From positions 2,666,001-2,730,000 of the forward strand of contig NC_049561.1 in NCBI RefSeq assembly GCF_013368755.1: a DNA stretch of 64,000 nt. Direction: 5' to 3'. The notes under the pieces were generated by a model. It saw only the letters and a program-made list of their open reading frames with translations. It did no database searches and was not told the DNA's origin. Below are positions 46,823 to 57,275 of this stretch, one piece after another. Position 1 is the first letter of the stretch, and each line of letters opens with the position of its first letter. Source of the DNA: Talaromyces rugulosus. Taxonomy: Eukaryota; Ascomycota; Eurotiomycetes; Eurotiales; Trichocomaceae. The translations under genes were made by a program, and so were the position numbers.

Positions 46823-46860
46823 TCCGAGACTGAAAGCATCCGAGACTAAAAGTCTCCGGA
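46823..46860 (+). promoter_or_regulatory. Repeated TCCGAGAC motif upstream of the MFS gene
   Basis: TCCGAGAC occurs at 46823-46830 and 46839-46846, 16 bp apart, followed by the near-inverted GTCTCCGGA at 46852-46860. The group is about 175-210 bp before the MFS ATG. CCG-containing repeats are the usual targets of Zn2Cys6 regulators, and such a regulator is encoded between this gene and the oxidoreductase whose promoter has the same motif. Binding is inferred, not shown. Confidence 0.5.
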
Positions 46861-47034
46861 GGCGAACATATCCGCCATCTGGGCAGAGTGAAATTGATTC
46901 GTAATCGTAGCTGGTATAGAAATTATCCAAATCCTGTGCTGATTTCATGCCATTTTATTCCCCCAAGAATTCTTATTGGCCTTCAAAGCACAGAGCATCT
47001 GTTTCGATAGCGTTTGTTGCTCTCCAATGTTCCA

Positions 47035-48641
47035 ATGGAGCATTCGGCCATTCCCGAAGAACATCTCCCAGCAGATTTGAACCAGATAGAACGAAATGTC
47101 TCTAGTCAGATGGAGAGAGACAGGCCTTTACAACACCAGATCGTCGGTTTTGAAGGGCCAGCCGATCCTCTTCATCCACACAACTGGAGCCTTGCCCGAC
47201 GGGTCTGGGTTACCTTCACATTGGCGCTCTTCAACCTGATCGTCACCATCTCCAGCAGTATCTTCGGCACTGCCCAGAATGAAGTCTCCAAAGAATTCAA
47301 TGTTAGCCGTGAGCTGACAGTCCTTGGAACGTCTTTGTTTCTGGTGGTAGGTTACATCATCTATTAGGTTTCAATTACCCAATAGCTAACGCCAGCCTCC
47401 ACAAGGGTTATATTATAGGTCCTTTGATCTTTGGCCCTGTCTCGGAAAGGTTCGGTCGTAAATATCCGCTAATCGCAGGCGTCGCTCTATCCTCACTCTT
47501 TGGTCTAATGCCGGCACTCGGTCAAAACCTTGCTACTATAATCATCGGTCGTTTCTTTGCTGGCTTGTTTGGGGTCGCTCCAATTGCTATTCTTGGGGGT
47601 GTGATTACCGATTGTTGGAATCCTGTTCATCGTGGTGTTGCGCTTGCTTTCTGCATCTGCCTGGTATTCTCTGGACCTACGTTCGGCCCAGTTATTGGGG
47701 GCTTTATTGTGGCGAGTTCGCTGGGCTGGAGATGGACAATGTGGGTTGTTGTTATTGTCGGGCTCGCAACGTCGCTGCTTTCGCTGATCACATATCCGGA
47801 GACCTATGGCCCGAGAGTACTTCAGGTTAAAGCGAGGCGAATGCGTAAAAATACGGGCGATCTGAGTATCCATGCACCGTTAGATGTGGAAGAAACCTCC
47901 TTGAAGCACCTGGCTCAGACATATCTTATCCGGCCTTGGGGTAAGCTCAAACAATCCTTTTGTCAAGCATGAACTGATGACTGAAAAAAAAACCCAGTTC
48001 TTTTCTTCAACGAGCCTATCCTCATCCTTCTCACAATCTACCAGTCATTCATATACGGACTCATGTACCTCTTCTATCAGTCTTACCCAATTACCTTTGG
48101 AGAAGTCCGAGGCTGGAACCCCCAACTGTCCACACTCCCTCTCCTCGGTATCATCATTGGGGTATTGATAGGCACTGTGGTGGTAGTAATCTACACACAG
48201 ACATACTTTAGATGGAAAGTCGAGGCAAACAATGGACACTTCGAGCCCGAGGATCGTCTCCCACTCATGATTTTCGGCGGACTTCTTGTTCCTGCCGGTC
48301 TTTTTTGGTATGGCTGGACATCTGATCCCGCAATCGCATGGCCAAGCGAGGTTTCTACCGGAATACTGATAGGCTGGGGCATGTATACCATCTTTATCCA
48401 GTGCTTCACCTATATTATCGACTGTTACACGGGCATTTCGAACAGCGCGATGGCCGCCAACGGGGCCGTTCGGAGTATCTTCGGCGCTGTCTTCCCTTTG
48501 TTTGCTACTTATCTGTACCACGGACTCGGTACAGACTGGGCCACGAGCTTGATTGCTTTCCTCAGCTTGGCCATGACTCCTGTACCAGCAGTTTTCTATT
48601 ACTATGGCGCTCGCATTCGAGCACGATCGAAGATGGTATAG
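47035..48641 (+). CDS. MFS drug:H+ antiporter (DHA1-type)
   Basis: Plasma-membrane exporter of the major facilitator superfamily. Exons 47035-47346, 47406-47940 and 47998-48641 splice to 496 residues with about 12 hydrophobic helices. The start at 47035 (MEHSAIPEEH) is the first in-frame ATG. The N-terminal cytoplasmic region ends in the DPLHPHNWS motif typical of fungal polyamine/multidrug DHA1 transporters. Motif A is SERFGRKYPL after helix 2, restored by the first splice (LVGYIIGPLIFGPVSERFG). Motif C-like LVFSGPTFGPVIGGFI follows in helix 5. The central loop is short. The neighbouring regulator and oxidoreductase suggest it exports a toxic or self-made small molecule. Confidence 0.9.
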
Positions 48642-49199
48642 TGAGATGTCTAAAGGGCTAGAGTTCTAGTTCTACAGTGGGGATGAAACGTTGTCTGCAG
48701 GGCCTCTATGCTTTTTTTTTCTCTTTCTTCTTTCAAATAAGTGCATACTTGTTGCAGGCTACATACTATAGCGGTCATTTCCTGGACAGAACAGCTTGCC
48801 TGATCCTATTTTATGGTTGCTTTTCGAGTTAATTTTACCAGTATCTACAAGCCACCGGTTCTGGGGGTTTTAATTTTTACATTTTGTCTCCTAACTGGAT
48901 CTAAAAATTAATGAGCTCAGTATTAGTGACAATTAGACAGCATATTTTGGTTATCCCTTGGCTCTTATTGCCGAGTCTCGTTGTCTTTCTACAGAACGAA
49001 TGATAGGTCGTGTTACTGATTCAACCTAAGTTTGATTCCCTACAGTCGAATATGGTGTGAAGAGACTGAAACGTACATTGTAACTACACGGTAAGCCAGA
49101 AGAGAAGGCCTTCTTGGTCATGTTCATTGTTTAGGAAGGCATTCACACACAAGCAGCCACGATTCAAGTGACTTTGCACATTTCAGGTGCCAAAACTAG
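48642..49199. other. Convergent intergenic region
   Basis: 558 bp between the 3' ends of the MFS gene (+) and the Zn2Cys6 gene (-). Only 3' flanks are expected, and nothing else is seen. Confidence 0.5.
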
Positions 49200-50559
49200 C
49201 TAATTATTCTCAATTCGATATATCAGCTTTTTAGCTTCGTTGACGATCGAAAGACAGGTAGGTAGAGGATCATCTACGTTGCATGGGGACCGGTACATTG
49301 GTGGGCAGTCCGGCGCGGGAGGTGTTCGATGCCAGCTCCTCTGCCGGTCTTCCAGGGCCGAAATGAAGGAGCTGAAACAATCCTGTTTTCGAGACTCGGT
49401 TCCAAAAAGCTCGGCCTTGACGATGTTGCGCATCATGTTCCTCCACTCGGAAGGCGCAACTTCCACCGCGAAGGAAGCTGGCATGGTCACCGTGAGAGAG
49501 GGCCCATGTATGACATCGGGACTCGAAGCAAGGACGGATAATCGCTTCTGCTGTTTTGCGCTGTTGGCGCGCTTTGCTTCTCCATCAATCCAATCAAGAG
49601 CACGTGCGTAGCATTCCGCGAGGCACAGACATAGTGCGCCGAGGATGGTGGCATTTTGGACGATAGACAGGTAACGCAACGGGCAGTGTGTGCAGTCGAG
49701 GACCTGACGGGCGGAATTTAGACAGTTCCGTAATATAGTCAGATCATCTGGGACGGTGAACTGATCCTGTCCTCGTAGTTGTTCCATCATTAGGTACATT
49801 ATGGATAGGCATGCGCAGCTACTTGGCTTGGCTTCGTTTGCTAGCAGCGACGGATAAACTGATTGAGACTCTCGAGTCCTACCCAATATCACCATTAGTA
49901 GTAAGTCAATATTAGCAGTATTTAAATGCATACCGAGGGTGATTCTCCAGGTCGACCACGTATGGTGGAGCGATATTACCAGGGTTCTGCGCCGTTTGTA
50001 CATCAGGGACTCCTGGGGGTCTGGGAGCCTGCGAAGCTTCGCAGGGGTCTGTGGGCGTAGACTGAGCAGTAAAACTCACATCGACGATAGTATCACTTGC
50101 TTCCTCCGACGGCAAAATCCGGTCCTCGCGATGGAGGTAGGGACGAGCACGTGTCCGTCTACGGACTGCGGTTTTTGGTCTGCCGGTCGGCAGCTGCGCC
50201 GAGTACACACACTGCCGGCTCTTAGATTTACATCGTGAGCATACTGGGCGCTCTCCAGTGCAGCGGACCTTTTTATCCCCTATGAGAGAGTCAAGACGTC
50301 AGCGATACCCCTGGAACGAGGCCAAAACCGGCATACTGCAGGGCTCGCAGGACACACGAGCCTGTACTGGAGAGAAATCGGAACCAACGCCCTGACAAGC
50401 ATCCATTGCGTCATGAAAGCAAGTGAAAGACACGAATTTGCTGTTATTCGAATGCTGTCGTTGAGGCGATGTAATTCTCGGACCCTTTTTGACGCACAGA
50501 AAGCCTCCGCTATTGCTTACATATACTCTAGTTTCCGGATCGGATTCGGATTTTGTCAT
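49200..50559 (-). CDS. Zn(II)2Cys6 transcription factor, likely local regulator
   Basis: Three exons on the minus strand (50559-50337, 50279-49934, 49878-49200) give 415 residues. The zinc cluster is completed only by splicing: Cys71-x2-Cys74 in exon 1, then the intron inside the Arg codon, then Cys81-x6-Cys88-x2-Cys91-x6-Cys98 in exon 2 (CEPCRDKKVRCTGERPVC). A basic linker RPKTAVRRRTRARP follows. The C-terminal third is helical with short conserved-looking blocks and ends LIYRIENN; no full fungal-specific transcription-factor domain is evident. This compact form, with the AflR-like layout, is common in secondary-metabolite clusters. It sits between an MFS exporter and a GliT-like oxidoreductase, so it is the best candidate to control them. 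Confidence 0.85.
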
Positions 50560-51080
50560 TCGCCGCGAGCCCTAACGGCAGCGCAGTTGACTGTTTAGTA
50601 TACAACATCTTTCCTAGTTGTATTTCTAGATATTTTGCTGTTTTCAAGGGTTTATTTGTTGTTTTTATATTATATTTACTGCTTATTCTGTATTGAGCTT
50701 TATTTTAGAGCGGATAAAGTGGATGGGTTGATACTTTGCTGGTAAGAATTTAGGTTTCTATATTTTTGTTTATTGTTTTGCTATCTAGTATATCTATTTA
50801 AGAGTTTTATAATTCTGTTCTATTAATGTTTTTTACGTGAAAAAGTATATGGTGGGAAACCACAAAAGTGGGCGTTGATCGATCGATTGTGAGCAGCGTA
50901 AAGAAGCCCAACACCGTATTGATTCCTAAATAGCTGTATAACTCTTCTGTAACTCTCTCACATAGGGAGAATTAAGACCTTCATACAGTTGAAATCGATC
51001 AGCTAAGCAATCCCGTAGCTCACATCTAATTCTAGGCTGCACAGGTCACATGAGTCATAACCGCTACACGCTATCCATTG
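50560..51080. other. AT-rich intergenic region
   Basis: 521 bp between the regulator's start and the oxidoreductase stop, both on the minus strand. It holds the regulator's promoter and is strongly AT-rich between 50600 and 50850. No gene is seen and no TCCGAGAC motif was found here. Confidence 0.5.
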
Positions 51081-52252
51081 CTACAAGACTCCTTTCACCT
51101 GGCCTGCGAACAGCTCATCAAAAGCTTTAATGGCTTCATCAAAGGCTAATTGTTTCGCTGCTCCGATTCCTGCTAAGGTTCCTGGGCAATCTGCATCAGC
51201 CGCTGCTAGAGCAAACAGAAATAGCATATAAGATATATAATATAATAATATAGGGGACAAACCTGTTGCTGTTGCCACTGAGATTACTTTAGCCCCTGAA
51301 GCCGTGTCCCCTGCGGCAAAGCACCCACGGAGGCTCGTCTCATAGAAGGAGGTCTTCGTCACTATATGCCCATCGGGCCCGCTATGTGTCTCAATGCCAA
51401 GGCTTTTGATTAGTTTGCTGGCACGATTGGTGCTCGGTGGTGAGTGTAACAACATCCTCACATGTGTCATTGGACCTTCGAGAAAATGCATCTCAACTCC
51501 TACTACGGCCGGATTTTCAGAAACTGATTCGAGGACACGGTGGTCGAATTGGGCTCCCCGGGCAGCTGCCAGGTCGTGCGCCCTCTGCGCGTCTCCCCCG
51601 TTCGGAGCCTCTCCATTGGTGAAGACTGTGATTCTACCTCCAGACAGACGGAATGCCATCAACAGGGGACCGAGGTCTTTTAAAGATTGTAGCCCGAGAA
51701 CACCGATATGCCCCCCACGACGTTCGAATCCATCACAAAACAGACAATGGACACTAGCCAAGTCAGGCGTGATGTCAGCTGTGAGCCAATTGTCTTGGTG
51801 ACTATCATCAAAATGAGAATTGCTGGCGTGATCAGAACGTACATTCCATTTCCCCAGAGTGCCTTGTAGCCTTTAATGCTCGGAAGGTTGTCCTTCGTGC
51901 CCGTTGCAAGTATTAGCTTCAACCCTGTCCACACATGGCCCTTAGCATCCGTAAGCTGAAAGAATTGCTGAGACCCTTCGCCGAAGTGACGGGCACTGGC
52001 GATTTCCTGATCACATAATGTGATACAATCATATTTGTCCATAAGCTCTTCTAGTGCTCGGGCCCGGTACAGGTCTGCCTTTTCTCCATCGTGACACAAA
52101 ACGTTATGCATCATGGGCGCCCTCTCGTTTCGGTATTCCTGAGAGTCGAAGAGGGCAACTTTCCGACAGGCTCTTCCCATAGACATGGCAGCCGCCAACC
52201 CCGCAGGCCCGCCGCCGATGATCAGGGCGTCAAAATTCTTTGGTTGCTGCAT
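51081..52252 (-). CDS. Thioredoxin-reductase-fold FAD oxidoreductase, GliT/HlmI-like
   Basis: Small FAD-dependent dithiol oxidase/reductase. Three exons on the minus strand (52252-51843, 51753-51263, 51205-51081) splice to 341 residues, the size of GliT-type proteins. The FAD motif is LIIGGGPAGLAAAMSMGR from residue 10. The redox pair Cys140-Leu-Phe-Cys143 in VHCLFCDGFE is assembled across intron 1. The second nucleotide-binding region follows, with GCFAAGDTASG near the FAD end. Members form or reduce disulfides in metabolites such as gliotoxin or holomycin and give self-protection; ordinary thioredoxin reductases also share the fold. An alternative in-frame Met at 52369 would add 39 residues. 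Intron 2 is 57 nt without a stop. Promoter CCGAGA motifs match those of the MFS gene. Confidence 0.9.
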
Positions 52253-54049
52253 GATATAAGGGGCGATGGGAACTAGAGAGCGAAACGATCCGTTGTTGAG
52301 GAGTTGACACAGGTAAGAATATATGATACGGTTAAGCGCATGGTATAATTTCGTGGATTTTCCTGCCACATGACGTCCTTAGGTTGCTTGCTCCAAGGCA
52401 CAGATGAGTAAACAATATGGGCCACTAATTAGACTCCGGACTTAAGAGGAAGCTTAGAGGTGGGAAGTCTCCGAGAAGGATGTAAAACAGTCCGAGACAG
52501 TTCCGTTCCGCGATGTAGTTCGGAAACACAACATAATAAAAAGAGCAGCGCACAGATATAGGAAGGGCTCTGTTTCACGTACACTCCTCTAACCTAATGA
52601 GGAAACACACTTTGCCCGGAACCAGGAATGTGAGCTCAGGGCCCTTCATAATAAGTTGCGCCAGCTTCATCATGATCTGAAACAGGAGACTGCCGGAACG
52701 AAGGGAGAGGCTCGGAACGTTGTTTTGGGGATGCTGGCGGCATGAGTCTTGAGAAACGCGAGGAAAAATAGCATGAGTTTCATTTCTTCTGTCACAGGAA
52801 TCGATAGCGCTCAGCCAATCAATAAAAGTAGCAGACATTATTTATATAAGCAAACAAGGCTACCTATTTAAGACACCCTTAGGAAGAATACACCTATAAG
52901 TAATTAGATTAATACAAAAAGAAAGTAATTATATTAGAAAAGTATTACTTTATAATAGAATGTACTATTAGATAGTATCTTCAAGTACATGTGATAAAGA
53001 GATAATTAAAATATTTAAATAAATATATAATAATATAATAAATATTGCTAGCTATTAAAAAATTATTCTTCCATCCGGAGCCCTGTTTTGTTTGGGCCTC
53101 TTTTTATAGGGAGCATCTTTTCGTATGATATTATTTTACCCAATAATAATATCGAATAACCTTGCTTATGCAACAAGCGTCCGCTATTACATCTATTAGC
53201 TGAGCGTTATCGATTCTTGTGACACTGGTATTAGGTCTTCACCCCTGTCTCTAAGGGGGCCATGCCAGCTTTATGGGGTTTCAGGGGCGCCTGCGACGCC
53301 CTATATAGGTTAGAAATGGCAGTTCTTACAAAAAGCTACCTGTAGACTTTGATTTCCCCTACGGGATATACTAAAACTATTAGCTAATAGTATTACTAAA
53401 ATGTCAGATTAGGTGAGGATATGAGAGCATGTCAGCAATGGTCTGAGGATGTGATTGAATAGCGTGCTGTTGGTAAGCAACAACCATGCACCCTGCTGCT
53501 TATAGGTTATGTAATATTAATTTATCTAGGCGCAGGGTTTCCAAAACAACTAACCCCCTTTGGAAGCTGCTTTTAGATATGCTCCGACTCGGACGCCGAG
53601 TCGACTTATGATTTCTAGATGCTTTTTAACATAAAAATGGTTATATTTTTTTTACAGGAAGTAATATAATAGCTTGCTCTGGATATAGATATCTTTGATA
53701 TTAAGAGTTAGGTATAAATATCATGTGCCAGCAGTAGGTACCATATTATGCCTAGTTATATGCTTAGTATTATTCTTATGATGTGGCGCACCATTAGTTT
53801 TAGGGTCACCATCCGGTCCCCACGTCTGGGCAGCTCTGCTTTGTCCATGGAAAGCTTGATACTACTTCCCCCGCACATCCCCGCACATCATAATAATATG
53901 ACATAATAGCTGTTAGGTCAACACAAACAGAAGTGCATATAGGACAAGCTCGTGGGCCGTTCTGTTCTTGTCATCATGCTTTTGTTCCTCGACTTTCAGA
54001 CGTGACACCTCGGAGCTGTAGTGCCTATCGAGTCGCCTAAATACCAAAG
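52253..54049. other. AT-rich gene-poor region
   Basis: About 1.8 kb between divergent genes. The first 300 bp include the oxidoreductase promoter. 52850-53080 is extremely AT-rich, and 53080-53900 mixes AT-rich and ordinary sequence with no recognisable domain. An 87-codon open frame near 52575-52838 (-) has no known motif. A CCCCGCACAT direct repeat lies near 53868-53888. It may be a degraded repeat, but none is identified. Confidence 0.45.
52433..52498 (-). promoter_or_regulatory. CCGAGA motif cluster upstream of the oxidoreductase gene
   Basis: ACTCCGGA at 52433-52440, GTCTCCGAGA at 52467-52476 and TCCGAGAC at 52491-52498 lie about 180-245 bp before the oxidoreductase ATG (minus strand). 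The same words occur upstream of the MFS gene at a similar distance. This fits a shared binding site for the Zn2Cys6 protein encoded between them, but that is inference. Confidence 0.5.
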
Positions 54050-56069
54050 ATGACGCAGTTTGAGCATGATTCGATCCAGGGCATCTCATCCGATAAACAA
54101 GATGCCAGCACCCTGGAGGAGGCCAAGAGAAAAGGAGTCAACAGCGCACCTGAATATGAGGACCCTTTCGGAAACGAAGAGTTTGCGGATGTGAAATATC
54201 GCACATTGTACTGGTGGTAAGACTCTCTTTGATATCATACTGGAGTGTGAGCTAATTGCGAAAACTTCAGGCAATGCGGTATGAGTATGTGAACCTAGTC
54301 TCCTAAGCTTGCGACCCCTTTCTTCTCGCTAATTAAACACCCTCGTACCAGTCATGATTGCAGAAACCATCTCCTTGGGTATTCTGTCCCTACCCTCGGC
54401 CGTGGCGACACTGGGACTGGTCCCGTAAGTCTTGTCTTGTCCAGGGGTGTGTGTGTGATAATCATGGCAGGGAACTAATGCTCTTCAAGTGCGGTAATTC
54501 TGATTGTCGGCCTTGGATTACTCGCGACCTATACGGGATATGTGATAGGGCAGTTTAAGCTACGCTATCCTCACGTCCATAGCATGGCTGACGCAGGAGA
54601 TGTGCTCTTCGCGCCTCTGGGTCTGGCACGCTTCGGTCGAGAGTTTCTTGGGACAGGCCAGCTGCTTTTTCTCGTGTTTATCATGGGTAGTCATCTACTG
54701 ACATTCACCGTCATGATGAACACTGTTACTAACCATGGCACCTGCTCCATCGTTTTTGGTATCGTCGGTCTGATTGTCTCTTTTGTGTGTGCCTTGCCAC
54801 GAACACTACGCAAGGTCTCTTGGTTTTCTTTTGCCTCCTTTGGCAGTATCCTTTCGGGTAAGACCCTCGTCCACCGGCACAAGAAGTTGAGTTGTCACTA
54901 AATCATTAAAGCCGTGCTTATAACAATAATCGCCATTTCTATACAGCGACCAGGGGATGGGAAAGTCGATGCGACCACAAAGACGGACGTTGCTACGGGA
55001 TTTTTAGCCGTGACGAATATCGTCTTTGCCTACGGTAGGCTCTAATATAGTTGATTCTTTTTATATCCTCAGCCCTTGCTGACAGCAGCAAATAAACAGC
55101 CGGCCATGTCGCCTTTTTCGGTTTTATTTCGGAGATGCAGAACCCCAAAGAGTATCCCAAAACGCTATTCTTACTTCAAGGAACCGACACATGTCTATAC
55201 GTCATAGCTGCAGTGGCCATCTACGTATACGGCGGAAAGGATGTCAAGTCTCCAGCGCTCTCGTCGACGAGTCCTATCACAGCAAAGGTCGCGTACGGAA
55301 TCGCGATCCCCACGGTATTCATTCGGTTTTTTTTTTTTTTTTTTCAAGTTATCTTTCGATACGGAGAAAATTGCTGACAGTCAAGTTGTTTAGATTGTTA
55401 TTGCCGGTGTCATCAATGGCCATGTTGCATCAAAGTACATTTATGTGCGGCTCTTCCGCGGAACAGATCTCATGCAAAAGCGTAGTTTCTTCTCGATTGG
55501 GTCCTGGGTTGGAATCACTTTCGCACTGTGGATAATTGCCTGGATCATTGCCGAGGCTATTCCTGTCTTCAACAACCTGCTTAGTCTGATTGTGAGTTTA
55601 ACCTCTCCAAACTTCATTGAGCAGCAACACTAATGATAGCTAGACTGCCCTCTTCGCGAGTTGGTTCACCTGTAAGTGATATTCTCAATCTCAATCGTGG
55701 CCAGATCCGAGAGACTAATGCGGTTTTCAGATGGTCTAAGTGGCATATTCTGGTTATTCCTAAACTGGGGAAAGTATGGCGAGTCCAAGCGAAAAATGTT
55801 CCTTTTAGTTGTCAATCTGCTTATTGTTGGAATTGGTGGCTGCCTGGTGAGAACTCCCCCCTTTTTTTTTAAAAAAAATATATATTTTTCTCTCAAAGGG
55901 AGATATCACTGATATGTTATCCAGTGCGGAATGGGTCTTTGGGTCTCGGGGAAAGCGTGCGTACTCAGAAAGGCCACCTGAACATTAAAGTCATTCCAGT
56001 CTAACAATCGGTAGAATTCACGAAGACTCGAGCGGTGCAAGTTTCTCTTGTAGCGCAAACAGCGGCTAA
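54050..56069 (+). CDS. Mtr-type neutral amino acid permease (AAAP family)
   Basis: Plasma-membrane amino acid/H+ symporter of the family that includes the Neurospora N-system permease Mtr. Eleven exons (54050-54216, 54271-54278, 54352-54424, 54490-54857, 54912-55034, 55100-55314, 55394-55591, 55644-55671, 55731-55846, 55925-55956, 56015-56069) splice in phase to 460 residues. Exon 2 is only 8 nt; it is needed to read TLYWWQCGVMIAETISLGIL, the conserved entry to helix 1. The N-terminus is hydrophilic with EDPFGNEEFADVKYRTL. The loop AGHVAFFGFISEMQNPKEYPKTL and the tail GKAIHEDSSGASFSCSANSG are family landmarks; the latter appears only after the last splice. About 11 hydrophobic helices are present. 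The gene converges on the eL43 gene. Confidence 0.92.
54271..54278 (+). other. 8-nt microexon of the Mtr-type permease gene
   Basis: GCAATGCG is bounded by an AG acceptor (CTTCAG) and a GTATGA donor. It completes a Trp codon, encodes Gln-Cys and starts the next codon. Skipping it would shift the frame. Confidence 0.8.
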
Positions 56070-56684
56070 GCCTCAGTACTACAGTATCCAGTACGCAGAG
56101 TCTCCCTGCTTGACACTTCATTTATTTTGCTGACGTCAGTTGCCCCCTCGTTGTAGCCTGTTCGAATCGTCACGCTATGGGAACTCTTTTCTCGAGTTAT
56201 GAACTTACTAGAATCGCTGGGTATATATGAACAATTTCAAGCGATCGACCGAGCTCTTTACGAGTGTTCCGGAACGAAGCATCACTGCGGGTGTACATTT
56301 CCAGGAGAACTATTATCATTTAGCTCCTTAATAAAAAGGAACTTGGCGAAATCTCGAGTTTATAATTATCTTTTGTATAGTCCCAATTCCGACCTAAAAG
56401 ACCATACCATCTACTAGAATAATATGTGAATTGGAAGATTGCATATGAATTGTCCGAATCGGAGGCGGTATTGAGCTCGTTTCGTTCGAATCTAAGCTAA
56501 ACACGAGAAAATCCGCATTGTATAATAATGCCCGCCGAAGGAATAAAAAAACTCGTGACAGATATCATTTTTTTGATGGTGATGTTGTTTCCGTTCTGAC
56601 AAAACCAAGCCATTCATTTGCAACACACAAAATACCCGAACCCAATGGAAAAAAACTGCGCCGAATCAAAGCCGTACCAATTTT
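56070..56684. other. Convergent intergenic region
   Basis: 615 bp between the permease stop (+) and the eL43 stop (-). No gene is recognisable and only 3' flanks are expected. Confidence 0.5.
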
Positions 56685-57275
56685 TTACTCGTTAATTTCG
56701 CGAAGGCGGCGGAGGGTGGAGCGGGCAGCGGAAGCAGCGGGGGTGCTATTTTAGAAAAAATCAGCAAGTTTGTTTTGTGTGTGGTTTGGTGGGGGGGAAC
56801 ACTAACGCAAGAGTGTAAGCACCACCGGTGATGGTCTTCTTGCAGCCAGAGCAGTGCCAGATACCGACGGACTGACGGCGGACGGTGTTGCGGCCGCAGA
56901 ATGTGCTGATCCTCGAATTAGCCTCCAGTCATCTTCTTCATTCCATGCCAACGTACCAGGTGTAGCGGGCGTGCTGCGAAACTTCCATACGCTTGACTTG
57001 CTTACGGAGGGAAGCACCGTATCTGAGTTTGTTGTTAATATCCGTCTCCCGAGTCCACCGATTCCAGAGACAAAATCTTACCTGACACCGTACTTGCCGG
57101 TAATACCGACCTCTGGAAATCAAGTTAGCAAATTGTTCCCGGTTCCTCGCAACGCACAAAGTGTAAAATGGCGACAGTTGGGTTTTCATCGACGCAAATC
57201 GGATTTTCGCTGGTATAAAGTGTGCGAAACATGCTGTGAATGAATGGAATCCTTACTGGTAGTTCTCTTGGCCAT
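56685..57275 (-). CDS. rpl43: 60S ribosomal protein eL43 (L43/L37A)
   Basis: Zinc-ribbon protein of the large cytoplasmic ribosomal subunit. Five short exons on the minus strand (57275-57257, 57112-57082, 57022-56957, 56905-56807, 56745-56685) splice in phase to 91 residues, the normal size. The product starts [20 protein letters not shown] and continues through [19 protein letters not shown]. The four zinc-binding cysteines are in C-T-F-C and C-S-G-C ([23 protein letters not shown] is the region), and the tail ends RRLREINE. Four introns in a 276-nt coding sequence are typical for fungal ribosomal protein genes. Transcription is expected to be strong. The pyrimidine-rich leader upstream may contain one more non-coding exon. 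Confidence 0.96.

Larger units (their letters stand above)
45456..47034. other. Gene-poor region upstream of the MFS gene
   Basis: About 1.6 kb without a recognisable gene. It includes a T22 run at 46122-46143, AGTTAGTTAGTTAG-type short repeats near 46240-46258, and a pyrimidine-rich stretch near 45865-46026 ending in CCCTAACA that resembles a retroelement LTR end but has no matching start or target duplication. The last 250 bp hold the MFS promoter with the CCGAGAC repeats described separately. Confidence 0.5.

Noticed and set aside
52575..52838. 87-codon open frame (-) in the gap next to the oxidoreductase
   Set aside because: No recognised domain, no plausible flanking exons, and it sits beside extremely AT-rich DNA.
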